The position numbers and the translations under genes were made by a program. Under the pieces are notes generated by a model. The model saw only the letters and a list, made by a program, of their open reading frames with translations. It searched no databases and was not told the origin of the DNA. A stretch of 64,000 bases of DNA from assembly GCF_030272615.1 (NCBI RefSeq), contig NC_081409.1:477246573-477310572 (forward strand), read 5' to 3'. Numbering within the stretch: position 1 is the first letter of the stretch; each line of letters opens with the position of its first letter. Positions 45,412 to 57,196 of the stretch are shown here, one piece after another. This DNA comes from Cryptomeria japonica. Lineage: Eukaryota > Streptophyta > Pinopsida > Cupressales > Cupressaceae.

Positions 45412-46231
45412 TGCAAGAGCATCCCTGGTCGATGAGAAATCTTGCATCAACCAAAAATATTTCCTTTTAGTTTTGTTCTTGTCTAGTTCTTTATGCAGTT
45501 TTATGTGTTCTTACTGATTGGTACTGGTAGTTTCTTGATTTTTGTGGTAGATCTTATTTTTGGTTTTCAAGCTAGTTCATGTGCTTAATTCCATATTTTT
45601 AGTTCATTTAGGTTCTTTTCCAGTCAGTTATCACTTTCAGTTGATTGTTTATGGGTTCTGGGATAGTTCTTGTGCTTACCGGTTGGTTTCCTTCATTACT
45701 GGTGTGATTCTTGGCATGTGGATCTATTTTGAGTCTTGTTCGATGTTCTTTTGCATGTGGTTGATCTTCTTGCTGAACCACACCTCTTGGTTTTTATTTT
45801 CAAGAAATATTTCTTTAATTCTCATGGCTAACCTAGTTACATGTTTCATTTTCCTACATTGGTAAATGTAATCTTATAAGGCCGCCCCAGATATGTTCTA
45901 GTGGGTATAAATATGATGTTATGTAATCATTTGTAGGGGCAGAGGAAGTAGAATTGAGAATAAGGATTGAGATTTGTATTTTGTGATCCGATTGATTCTT
46001 AGAGTCCTAGTTGGATTGTATCTAGCTAATAGCCTACATGTAACCAGTTAACTACTGAATGTTCTTTGATGATTATATGATGATAGCCGGATGGTTGTCG
46101 AAAGTTCTAAAGCAATAATATGATCTATTTTATGTAATCTTGTTATGTTTTCTTGTTGCTTTCCTTCTGTTACTCTTGCTGCATAAGCCAGTTGATTCTC
46201 TTTGAGGGTTTTACCGGTTATGGTTGCATCA
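45412..46231 (+). repeat. 5' LTR of E2
   Basis: Starts TGCAAGAGCATCCC and ends GGTTGCATCA. The first 490 bp or so match 48353-48840, including the ACCAAAAATATTTCC and TGGTAAATGTAATCTTAT segments. Confidence 0.9.
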
Positions 46232-46233
46232 AG

Positions 46234-46245
46234 TGGTATCAGAGC
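46234..46245 (+). other. Primer-binding site of E2 (tRNA-iMet)
   Basis: TGGTATCAGAGC, exact, after the spacer AG. Confidence 0.93.
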
Positions 46246-46405
46246 TAGTTATGGACTGGTTGGTGGAAGAATTGCTTACGAACATTGAGGAATTCCTTTG
46301 GGTGGATAGATTGCCAATTGGAGGCAGGTTGCGCATGTGTTCAATAGATCACTGAGGGGATGCAATTGAAACCAGTAGTCAGATCGTAGAGGGGAGGCAA
46401 TTGAA

Positions 46406-47400
46406 ATGGGTAGTCAGATTGCTGAGTTGAGGCAGTTCACTAGAGTGGAAGAGGAGATGCATCCAAGGAGGACAAACCCCCGAAGGGTAGAGTAGATGAT
46501 GGAAGAATTAAAGAATGAAGTGAGGAACAAAATCTGAAATGCTTTGGCTAGTTTGCGAAGAAACCCTGAATTGGAGGATGAATATGAAGAAGCCAGTGAA
46601 GAGCTTGAAGAAGATGAAGGACTAGAGGATGAAAGAGAGGAAAGATTCCTAAGAGTAGTTAAAGTTTCCAACTTTTCTGGAATGCTGAACCTGGAGGATT
46701 TGATCGATTGGATCAGAGATTTGGAGGATTACTTTGAGTTTGAGGATGTCAAGGACCCACAGAGAGTCCAGTTGGCACAGACTAAGTTGAAAGGACATGC
46801 TGCCTTATGGTGGAAAGAATTATAGAAAGATAGAGTAGAGAATGATGAATTGAAGATCACCCGGTGGAGACAAATGGTTACAAGATTGAAGGCCAAGTTC
46901 ATACCAGGAGACTATGAATTGGATTTTTTTAGGAAGTTGTAGAACCTAAAATAGAGAAACATGACTTTGAAGGAGTATACTAAGGAGTTCTACAAGGTGG
47001 TGATTAGATCTGGACATAGAGAGATGGACAGAGGAAAGGTGGTGAGGTACATAAATGGACCTGCATTTAACATTCAGGATGAGATGAGTATGTTGAGGGT
47101 TTCCACAGTTGAAGAAGCTTACCAGTGTGCTTTGAAGGTTGAGGAGAAGATGAGAAGAAGACAATCAAATAGAGGGAAGGAGAAATTCAAAGGATAGATG
47201 AGTGACAGTATGAAGAAACCGGTTGAGGAAGATGAATCAAAACCTAAGTGGAGTAAAGAACCAGAACAAAAGACACAGAGGAAAGGCACTGACAATACCG
47301 ATAGAGAGTTTCCTGGCAAATTTTTCAAGTGTGGAGAAACTAAACATAGATTATATGAATGTAAGCAGGGAGTGGAAAGAAGTTTTGTGGCGAATGAGGA
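46406..47400 (+). pseudogene. gag: Gypsy gag (E2)
   Basis: One frame throughout. The start is MGSQIAELRQF. An acidic block (EEASEELEEDEGLEDERE) follows, then the gag core MLNLEDLIDWIRDLEDYFEF, KLKGHAALWWKEL, MTLKEYTKEFYKVV and YQCALKVEEKMRRRQ. A zinc-knuckle-like CGETKHRLYEC (reduced) lies at 47330. Stops are at about 46493, 46535 (TGA), 46823, 46939, 46951 and 47195. Apart from the TGA all are TAG at expected Gln positions. No frameshift was seen. Confidence 0.9.
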
Positions 47401-48310
47401 ACCAAAAGGTGAAGGTACTGGATCTGACTATGCACCGAAGCAAGGAGAATCCCTTATGTTCAGAAGAAAGGATACCGGATCTACTCAGAGGAAGAGTCTT
47501 TTTTGGACTGTGTGCAAATCAAGTGGTAAGTGTTGCAAGGTTATTGTAGATAGTGGAAGTACTGACAATTTGGTATCTAAGGAGATGGTTGTGAAGCTTG
47601 GATTGAAGAGGCTTGAGCATCCTTGTCCTTATGAGGTAAGTTGGTTGCAAGATGATAAAAAGATAAAAGTAAAGGAACAGTGTTTGGTAAATTTTAATAT
47701 TGGGCCTTTCAAGGATGAAGTTTTGTGTGATGTTGTATCTATGAGTGCTTGTCATGTCTTGTTGGGAAAACCTTGGCAGTTTGATAGAGGAGCTATTTAT
47801 GATTGTAGAAGAAACGTAGTCACTATTGAGAAGGATGGGCATAAGTTCACATTGATTTCTTTGAAGGAGAAAGAGAAGGAGGTGAAGAATATGAGTCCAG
47901 AGAAAAGTTGCAGTACAAAGAAATCAGTGGAAGAGGTTATACCGGAAGGTGACTTGAAGAAAGATCTGATAGAACCGGTTGTAGAGGTTATACCAAAGGG
48001 TGACATGTGTTTGCAGAAGGATCTGACAGATGAACCTGATGGAAAGATAGAACTGGATGACATAGAGCTTATGGTGACAAACCGGATGAAGTCTTGTGGC
48101 AGAAATAAATCAGAATTGTAGAAGAAAGAGAGCAATAAATAGAGACAATGTGCAGATCTGAAGAAAAGGAAGAGAAACAAATAAATTCAGGGGTTAGAGA
48201 AGCTGGTTGAGGAACCAGAGGAGCTAAAGCAGAGGTTGGCAGATAAAGAAGATGTTTGGATCAGAAATGAGCATAAGATCTTTATTCTGAATCCTTTTAG
48301 ATGTTCATGA
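47401..48310 (+). pseudogene. Gypsy retropepsin (E2)
   Basis: Same frame as gag. The protease site is KVIVDSGSTDNLVSKEMV. Next are KRLEHPCPYEVSWLQDDKKI, VLCDVVSMSACHVLLGKPWQ and RNVVTIEKDGHKF. A Lys/Glu-rich tail follows, with TAG stops at 48119 and shortly after, then a TGA near 48310. It is co-linear with E1 (2.65-3.33 kb). The sequence runs straight into the 3' LTR without RT. Confidence 0.9.
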
Positions 48311-48352
48311 GTTGCCTCTCATGGACCATCTTTTTCTACCTGGGTTGTTTGA

Positions 48353-48840
48353 TGTAGAGCATCCCCGGTCAATGAGAAATATTGCATCAACCAAAAATAT
48401 TTCCTTTTAGTTTTGTTCTTGTCTAGTTCTTTATGCAGTTTTCTGTTTTCTAACCGGTTGGTACCAGTAGTTGCTTACTTTTTGTGGCAGATCTTATTTT
48501 TAGTTTGCAGGCTAGTTCATTTTCTTAATTCCATATTTTCAGTTCATTTGGGATCTTTTCCAGTCAATTATCACTTTTGGTTGACTGTTTTTGGGTTTTG
48601 GGATAGTTCTTGTCCTTCCCAGTTGGTTTTCCTTCATTACCGACATGATTCTTGGCATGTGGATCTATTTTGGGTCTTGTTCGTTGTTCTTTGGCATGTG
48701 GTCAACCTTCCTGCTGAACCGCACCTCTTGTTTGTTATTTTTCAGAAAGATTTCTTTAATTCTTAGGGCCGACCTAGTTACACGTTTCATTTTCCTACAT
48801 TGGTAAATGTAATCTTATGAGGTCGACCTGGATATCTTCC
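48353..48840 (+). repeat. 3' LTR of E2, truncated
   Basis: Starts TGTAGAGCATCCCC and matches the 5' LTR up to GATATCTTCC, where F begins. The remaining 330 bp or so are missing. No clear polypurine tract precedes it. Confidence 0.88.
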
Positions 48841-50112
48841 TGATGAATAATGATGAACAACAAATACCCTAACTATTGAGAGGGGGGGTGAATCAATACA
48901 TACAAAAACTCCTCAGCAACTTATCAGGTTAAAACAATGCTAACCAGTTGTCTTCATTACTGAACTTAAACATGGCAATACTGGTTAAACATAGTAAGAC
49001 TTCAGACAACATAAACTTATAAAATTGAACACTTCAAATACATTCAATACTTGATAACTACTTCACCCATAAACATATGCATGTGGTATGTCAGCAATAC
49101 CATAACCATTATCTCTGCATGCAAAATCACTTAAACAAAAAATGCTTAATCATTACATGAAAAATGCACAACTCATGACACAGATTTTTCATATGGAAAC
49201 CCAAATGGGAAAAACCACGGTGGGGATGAATACCCACAAGCTTGTTTTAAAGTCTTTTGAAGCTCGCTATGTTAGGAGCCTAGTCCAGTTAAAGACTTTA
49301 CAATAAGGTTCTACTAGGAACTGATCCTGTTAAAGATCACCCGGTTAAGGGATGGCTATATACCCTGTTAAAGGTTGAAACCCTATTAAGGTTACCTTGC
49401 TAGATGATTTAAAGAACTCAATGAACTCGAGTCACCTAGTTAGAGGATTTATAGTAAGCTTGTTAAAGCTACCTGGCAAAGGGATTTTCCTTCTATTGAA
49501 ATGGTTAGAAGACAGCAGGTAAAACTCTGATTTGATAACAACACTATATGCTAAGGTAGATCCTTTTCAGTTCCTCTACTCTACAATCACACTCTGCAGT
49601 TTTCACTCATTGGTCTGGCAAGTATCTCATCACTTGGATACACACAACTTTTACCAATACTTACAATATCAAAACTCATCGACCTTATAGACAAGAATTA
49701 ATTTGGTAACACAAATCCTAAACCCTAAGCATCACAATTACAAGCAGTCTAATCCTGATTGTCCAAACACTTTTCATAGAATGAAACAATCTTAAACAGA
49801 TCACAAGTCAGTCTGCATCATCCATTCTTCACTACACATAGAAATCAGTAACCCATCACACTTTCTTCTCATACCGCTAAGAAGAATGTTCATTCCCAAG
49901 GTAGACATTTAATGCAGTCAATCTTCACATGCAAGATCCTCAAGGAAATCCTTCACGTGCACAAAATTGACATGGCATCTCAATCTCATCCTTATTTCTT
50001 AGCTAACACATCATAGAATATCATCGATTGCATCGCACAAGCTAGATTGCCAAACTAGAAACCCTAAAGCTGAGACTACCAACCAGTAGTCACACTTAGT
50101 GAAACCCTGACA
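48841..50112 (-). repeat. Copia-type LTR F
   Basis: TGATGAATAATG start, a G-tract (AGAGGGGGGGTGAATCA near 48881), the block TATGGAAACCCAAATGGG near 49193, and GTTAAGGGATGG / CTTGTTAAAGC motifs. This is the same layout as the LTRs of A and B but a different family. Ends AAACCCTGACA. Orientation is inferred by analogy with A and B. Confidence 0.7.
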
Positions 50113-50540
50113 TCAAACTTCACCATCTAGTCCCGGTAGGTTGAGTGGTTTCTAGTTGATTTGGAGCCGACATGATTTGGTAGGCTCCAGTATAGTTTGG
50201 TGATGGAATTGGCTTGTTTGTGATACTCATGCTCATATTTGGTTAGTTGGTTTTGGTCTGATGATCATATGCTATCCTGTTTTCTTGGAAGCTTGGCTTC
50301 TGGTTCCAGTGAGGGTTTCATTAAAAGAGCTTTTGATGAAGATCTTTGATGAATTGTATAAGTGATGTTGGTGCAGCTTCTGGTGGATTTCCAGGATGTT
50401 GTTGGTGATCATGTTTGAGACTTGGCAGATGGAGATCATTGTTGTAGCGTGTGGACCTATATTGGGTCTCGGTTGATCTGGGTTATGGACCGACTTTAAT
50501 GTAACATGTGGATTTGAATTAGGTCGGTAACATGTGGACT
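50113..50540. other. Spacer between F copies
   Basis: A GT-rich stretch with GGTAGGCTCC and ATGTGGA..GGTCGGTAACATGTGGA repeats, probably remains of another LTR. No coding sequence. Confidence 0.4.
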
Positions 50541-50999
50541 GAATTTAATGTAATTCATCAACCTTATAGACAAGAATAAGGTTGGTAACACAAACCCTAA
50601 ACCCTAAGCATCTTAGGTTTACAATTACAAGCGGTCCAATCCTAACTGTCCAAACACTTTTTATAGAATGAAACAATCTTAAATAGATCACAAGTCAATC
50701 TGCATCATACATTCTTAAATGCACATAGAAATCAGTAACCCATCACACTTTCTTCTCATACCGCTAAGAAGAATATTCATTCCTAAGGTAGACATTTAAT
50801 GCAGTCGATCTTCACATGCAAGATCCTCAAGGAAATCCTTCACATGCACAAAACTGATGTGGCATCTGGATCTCATCCTTATTTCTTAGCTAACTCATCA
50901 TAGAATATCATCGGTTGCACCGCACAAGCTAGATTGCCAAACTAGAAACCTTAGAGCTAAGACTACCAATCGGTAGTCACACTTAGTGAAACCCTGACA
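50541..50999 (-). repeat. Partial second copy of LTR F
   Basis: Matches 49674-50112 from ATCAACCTTATAGACAAG to AAACCCTGACA. It lacks the first 830 bp or so. The pair may be a collapsed element F. Confidence 0.75.
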
Positions 51000-51494
51000 C
51001 CGGTTCACTACATCTCATCATACCGCACTAGTACATTCGGAGCTGATTTCCGACGACCCTTTGTCGGATTTTCAATGAATTTTTGTCGGAGTGTCGACAA
51101 AATCCACCGTCGAAAACTCGATGTCAGATTGGTCGATGATGCCATGCCCATTGGAAATTCGACAATCCAATGGACTCTGCCGATGGTCAAAGAAGTCATC
51201 GATCAAAAGCTTGGTATTTGTCATAATTCTGACGATGACCATTTTTATAAAAAAAAGTAATAATTATCATCGATATAAAAAAAATAATACCTGAGAAAAG
51301 CCCTTTTGGTTTCTAATTTGGTGTTATTATACTATTCACTTAAGTGATGGGTCCATTTATCATAAAAGTGTTCTCCCCTTGTCATTTACCTAGGTGGTCC
51401 CTTTAAATATTTTATTCTTGTTCACTTTTAATCTGCCTTTTCTAATGTTCGTCGGGCCTTTTAAGTATCATGCAATTTTCTATTGATCTGACAG
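51000..51494. other. GTCGGA/TCCGAC-rich stretch, no gene
   Basis: At 51046-51170 short motifs TTCCGACG, TGTCGGA, TGTCGAC and GTCGAAA recur in both orientations, as in the subterminal parts of some CACTA elements. CACTA occurs at 51006. After 51300 the sequence is plain and AT-rich. Confidence 0.35.
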
Positions 51495-53235
51495 CCCATG
51501 TTGATTCGTGACCAAAAAGTGCTCGAAAATTAGTTTCCTCGAAGTAGCGAAAGGCGAAGGTGGACCCGACATATAGGTTTGGACCAAAGCTAAACACTGA
51601 TCAAGTTTCATCTGATCGGACGGACAACGTGGTTTCGTAAGATCAAGCTGAATGTGTTTTAACCTTCGTGAAGTGGCGAAAGGGTTTAGCGGGTCCCAGA
51701 GATAAGCGGTCTTCTTTGGTTAAAGAATGATCGGGTTGGAAAAAGATCAATGGCTTCTCGTCATTTCATGGCCGAGAGATGCACGAGCTATACCTTTAGC
51801 GAAATAGCGAAAAGGTGGAGGGTCCCGCTAAGAGTGGTAGTAAATGTGGTAACCCCAATTGGCAATGACATGGCGGTGACAAGGCACTGAGTTGGCGGTA
51901 TGCAGTGGGTCTGGGCAAGGTTGTCATAAAAAGAGTAAACAACGAGCAAGTTCTTGAGATCTAATGGCTCGCGTGAATTCGCGAAGATAAGATGCTAGCA
52001 AGTTAGTCATTGTGAAGTAGCGAAAAGGCTGATGGGCCCAAGGGATAGGCATGGCATGAAGTTAAAAGCAGATCAAGTCTATTTTGATCTAACGGTTCTC
52101 GTGGTTTCGTGGCTACAAGCCAAATGAAGAATAATGTTTGTGAAGTCGTGAAAGACAGGTGGAAATCACACGGAGGAGTGACGTGGCATAACAACTGCCA
52201 CTTTTTGTAGAGCTTGGAAAAAGATCAATGGCTTCTCATTGTTTTGTGGCCGGGAGATGTACGAGCTATACCTTCAGTGAAATAGCGAAAAGGTGGAGGG
52301 TCTCGCTAAGAGTGGTAGTAAATGTGGTAACCCCAGTTGGCGATGACATGGCGGTGACAAGGCACTGAGTTGGCGGTATGTAGTGGGTCTGGGCAAGGTT
52401 GTCATAAAAAGAGTAAACAACAAGCAAGTTCTTGAGATCTAACAGCTCGCGTGAATTTGTGAAGATAAGATGCTAGCAAGTTAGTCATTGTGAAGTAGCA
52501 AAAAGGCTGATGGGCCCAAGGGACAGGCATGGTATGAAGTTAAAGCAAATCAGGTCTATTTTGATCTAACGGTTCTCGTGGCTGCAAGCCAAATGAAGAA
52601 TAATGTTTGCAAAGTCGTGAAAGATAGGTGGAAATCACACAGAGGAGTGACGTGACATGTGGTTTAAAAAAGTGGTTAAGGGCCTGTCTAGGTGTAACCG
52701 ACAATTATGTGGGAATAGTAAAAGGGAACACATGGCGGATTAAGGGTGGAACCAAAAGGAGTTTCTAGGGCTAATGGTCGACTGCCATGTGGCATTTATT
52801 AACCGGATAATAAGTGGGGTAAGTAATTCCCAGATAAAGGGCCCACTTAAAAGGCATTCATCTCAAGATTGATCCAACACTTCTTATTGTTTCGTGACCC
52901 GAAGATGCCCGCAGCTTAACCTCAACGAAATGGTGAAAACCGTTAGCCGTCAAGATGAGGCGTGGTTAGTTAAAAGGATTGACGGTCCCGGTTGGAGTTA
53001 AAGGCCGGGTGATTTGAGTTTGATCTAATGCTTGGCGCGGCCTCACGAAGGAAAAGTGCATGACTGTTAAACTCCGTGAAGTGGCAAAAAGGAGGTAGGG
53101 CCCGACACTTAAGCAAAGAAATTAAATGGAGATAAAGGCGATGTAAGTTCTTGAGATCCAATGACCAACATTGTTTCACGAAAGAAAAGAGCATGGGTTT
53201 TATGTTTTGTGAAGTAGCGAAAGAGTGAAACAGAG
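51495..53235 (+). repeat. Tandem array of about 11 units, period about 128 bp
   Basis: Each unit has GATCTAACGG.TCTCGTGGTTTCGTGG-like sequence and, 50-60 bp later, GTGAAGTAGCGAAAAGG followed by a GGGTCCC or GGGCCC-like segment. Spacing is mostly 127-147 bp, in places 208-314 bp. One stretch is also duplicated as a block of about 475 bp (51733-52208 and 52209-52665). It lies upstream of ORF G. The interval 53236-53557 shows no repeat and no gene. Confidence 0.82.
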
Positions 53236-53557
53236 GAAAGACTTAGAGAAATATTGACCCGTTGGAGCCTGTTTTGAATTTGATTTGGTGAATTTAATTC
53301 TGAAAAGAATGCCGAAGCATGTAGAGTTAATTTCTAAAAACTTAAATGCCAACTTTCCCTTTTTAGTTTGCATCAACTTGATTGCTAAGTATTGTTTCAT
53401 CAAAGTTTGTTGCAGAGCTAATTGTTGCAGAGCAATTTTCTTCAGGCGAATAATTAGGTTGCTTGTGCTTTTCTTGATAACTCTTGGTTTGTTCTCAAAT
53501 ACTGCTATGTGAATTACTTCATTAGAGGCCTGTGCTAGATTCTAGTGGTATAATTGT

Positions 53558-56500
53558 TTGACCAGAATAGCACCCAGAAGAGAATTTATAGGGAAAGTGA
53601 ATTACCAGGACCGAAATATCTGTGTTGATTTTTTAGAGCAATTAACCATGTCCACCAATGTTGGGGCTAAGGCCAAAGAGCTAGTACCTAAAAACCCTCA
53701 TCTAAAAATTGGAGATGGCCTTTATGATAAGGGTAATTGGTTGAGGGACCCTGGAATAGGATTGTCAGGCTTAGGACTCTTCAAAGTTAGTTTTGGGGAG
53801 AGGAATTCCCCAGCTCCTTTGAATGGCATATGGGAGTAGGATGTAGGAAAGCTTGTGGTCCTAGGTGTTTTTATGGATGTAGATCTGTTAGCCCTGATTG
53901 CACATAATTATGACTTTGTGGCAAGATGCATCAGGAACATAAAGGGATCAGTCTTGATTGAGATAAATGAAGATGAATTTATGAAAGTGTTTAAACTCAA
54001 TGAGTCCTCCAATTTGTTAGAACCTATTGACTTTGAGTCGTTAGCCCAGGTTTACAACACACAAAGGGATCATCTTAGAAGTGGCCCATTGAAAGAATTC
54101 TTTGTAAAGATAGGGGGGTTAACAGTTGTAAGCCCCAGCACAATGGAACCATTCTCTCTCAACCTATTCACTCTGAGAGCTAAGGGTATGTATTGGGCAT
54201 TATGCCAGATTTTTGGAGAGGATGCTGAAAAGAATATGCCAACCCATTATATGTTAATGATTGCACAAATTCTAAGCCCCTCCCTAGCAATAACATTTGA
54301 TTATGCCTCATACCTTGCTAATGTAATTCATAAAGGGCTAGTAGGAATAAAAAATGGTAAGGTGGATAGGCCATTTGAATGGTACTCCATGTTAATGCAT
54401 ATGTTTCTGTTCAAAGGGGCTGATTATTTTGGAAAGGAGATGGACCTGATTAAGGTCAAGGATAAAGAGAAGATGCCAGTGCAATTGTGGAGTATTGTTC
54501 TATCTTGGGATAGATAAGATGCAAGTTATTTAAAGTTTGATAGATGCTTTGCATCTAAAATTAGGATTCTTCTATGTAGAGAAAACCCTAGAATTCCTAA
54601 GGCTCTTTTGGAGTTTCTTAGACCAAAGGAGTTTGTAGAGGATATCAAGATTGTTCACAATTGGGGAGACATATATTTGTACCCTATGTCTACTATTTTT
54701 AGAGTGTTTGGATTTAGAGGCACCCCCTTTTTACTACCCTATCGGGTCCCATTGAAGATAGGGATTGCAGAAGTCCTCAGACAAATTGGGGGAGTACAAG
54801 AAGCAGAGCTAACCAATAGAGGTAAAGGGACTATTTTCCCAACTATTACCATGGCTCACCATTTTGTGATCACTAAGGGTGGATGGAGATTTTTTGAAGA
54901 ATTCTTTAAGCCATATAGGCTGTCTACTGTAGTATCAAGATGTGCAGCCCCCGAGGATTTTTTCAATGGCATGTTCAGAAAAAGAGCAGTGTGCAGAGGT
55001 AGGCCACATCACTTTCAATTCCCAGAAGATTTGATTAGAAATGAATTCATCTTAGATGAGAAAGAACTGAGGAAGGAGAAGTGGGTGGCATATAAGAAAA
55101 CCCTTGATTTTATCCATCAATTTGACACTGGCTATGACCCCCTTTCTAGCTTCAATCCATTTGAGGAGAAAATAAAATTCCTGATTCTTTATTTTGAAGA
55201 TCTCATGTAGACCTTAAAAGAAAAGAGGGAGGACATAATGCAAAATGAGCCTGATAAGGCTAAGATGGTATTGGCTAAGCCTTCCTTTGCTAGAGATATC
55301 CCACGTGGTGACTATGTAATGCACAAAAGGTCAAAGTACACTATGATAATACCATTGACAGGTGAGCCTTCCACTTCAAAAGGGAAGAGGAAAATTGAAG
55401 ATGTCATTGACATCCAAGATTCCCCTAAGAAGCAGAGAGTGGGAAAGGAAATTGAAACTGATGAGCCTCAATATTCTCCATCTCAGTCTCCTATCCACAT
55501 TGGAGATGAACAAGCTGTGGCTGAACAATTATTGCAGTTAGGGAGTCTCAGTGAGATTGCCTATACCTATGAGGAGACCCAAGAGGAGATGCCCGAAGAG
55601 CCACCTAATGTTGAAATGGATTTGACTGATGGTGAGTTAAAGGGCCAAGAAATGGACCTTATTGTTAAGCAATCTAGTGAAGAATTTCTAGCTGACAGTA
55701 ATTTTGTCACATCAGGAGCTTTTATACAGTTTTTATGGAAGCAAAATATTGATCAATTCAAGAATAGATGTGAACAGAGGAAAAGTGAACAGCCTCTTAA
55801 AATTACAACTCAGGTAGAAGAAGAGGTTAAGCAAGAAATGATGGAGGAGTTCAAAGCAATTACCACTGAGAAAGGAAGAGAAATGGTAGCAAAGGCTGGT
55901 GTGTTGATTCTCCCTGAATGGGATATAGCTGATGCCTTAGTGCTTGATGCAGTGAGGAAAGAAACAAAGCCTATGGAAGGAGTGACATTCAGAAAAGATA
56001 ATGTTGCTCTTGTCATGTGGTCTTTAAAGAAGGATGAAAACAAAAGAAGGAAGGATGCATCAGATTCTAGCCTCTTAGGAGGCATGATAGTTAAAAGAGT
56101 CCAAGACATAGGGGTAGTGGAAGCTGCAAGCATAGTCCTAGAGACTACAAAATTTAGTGTTGCAGTGGTAGAGAAAGAGGCACAAGAAAAGGATAATCTC
56201 CAATTGAAGTTGGAGACTATTTTAAAAGCTTACAATGATGCTAAAGAAGGAATAGCCAATAGAGACAGCATAATCGCTAGACTCTAGAGTCAACTGACAG
56301 GTCAATATCATCTCGATGAATCTTCTACACTCATGATAGCCTCCTCTCCAACAAGACCCCCTCCTACTAGTCCCATCATTGAATATCCCCCTTCTCCTAT
56401 GCCTTCTAGTTCCCAATTACCTGAAAATGTCCAACATGAGTTGGAAAAATTGAAAGAAGCTTAGACATTGTATGCAAACAAATATGAGGAGAAGGTGAAA

Positions 56501-57196
56501 GCCACCATCTTGAAGTTTGTTGACTCAGTCAAAACCTCCAATGTATACATAAATATGAAGAGGATTCTTGAGATTTTGATCGAATTGAGAGAAGAAGAAG
56601 CCACTTTGGAACCAATCCTGAATAAGTGGGTGCCTAGAGGTAAAGAGTTAGAGCTCATGTGTTCTTCCCATGCAGATGCAGAAGAGAATGACAATCTAAG
56701 GTCCACATGTGAGTTTATAAAAGAGATGAATATTCTTTCAGTGGAAGGAGCAGGTATAAAAAGAAAAGCCCAAATTTATAGGAAAGAATATGCAAATCAT
56801 AAATTTGAAATGTTTCTAGGAGGTTTCATTGGTCCTGTCTAGCTAAAGGAAGAGAAGACTTGGTTAAAGGAGGTGGACCACAATTTGTCCCTAAGGATCA
56901 ATCAGATTATTAGTACTAATGACACATCCTTATTTGTCCAAACAATTAAGGAAATTGAAAAAGTGAAATCTCATTATGGTTTCATAGAAACAAAGATTGG
57001 GCATGTACAAGTCACTTGGAAGCGGCTAGAAGATATGAAACAGAAGATTGCTAGTTTTACTTGGCCTAGTGATGATGTGTATCAGGAGTGGAAAGGTAAG
57101 TATATGGGACAGATAGAAGATGCTCGGGAGCAGTTATAGGAGGTTGCAATAGAACAACAAGCAGAGGAAGCCGCAGTTGCTGAAAAGGACTTATAA
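53558..57196 (+). pseudogene. Unrecognised long ORF G, about 1200 codons
   Basis: One frame over 3.6 kb with no frameshift. It is broken at 53837 (TAG), 54515 (TAA), 55208, 56285, 56462, 56840 and 57137 (TAG), and ends in TAA at 57194. The N-terminal half looks globular (MDVDLLALIAHNYDFVARCI, VLIEINEDEFMKVFKL, PSTMEPFSLNLFTLRAKGMY, FEWYSMLMHMFLFKG, VFGFRGTPFLLPYRVPLKIG). The middle has a basic nuclear-signal-like GKRKIEDVIDIQDSPKKQR and acidic stretches. The C-terminal third is coiled-coil-like. ORF H on the other strand is a diverged relative. I see no nuclease, polymerase or protease motif. Confidence 0.6.

Larger units (their letters stand above)
45412..48840 (+). mobile_element. Gypsy element E2 with gag and protease only
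   Basis: The 5' LTR is 45412-46231, the 3' LTR starts at 48353 and is cut at 48840 by LTR F. The internal region is only 2.1 kb and codes gag plus retropepsin. RT, RNase H and integrase are absent. This is the layout of TR-GAG type non-autonomous elements, here with a protease as well. No target duplication can be checked because the right end is lost. Confidence 0.85.
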
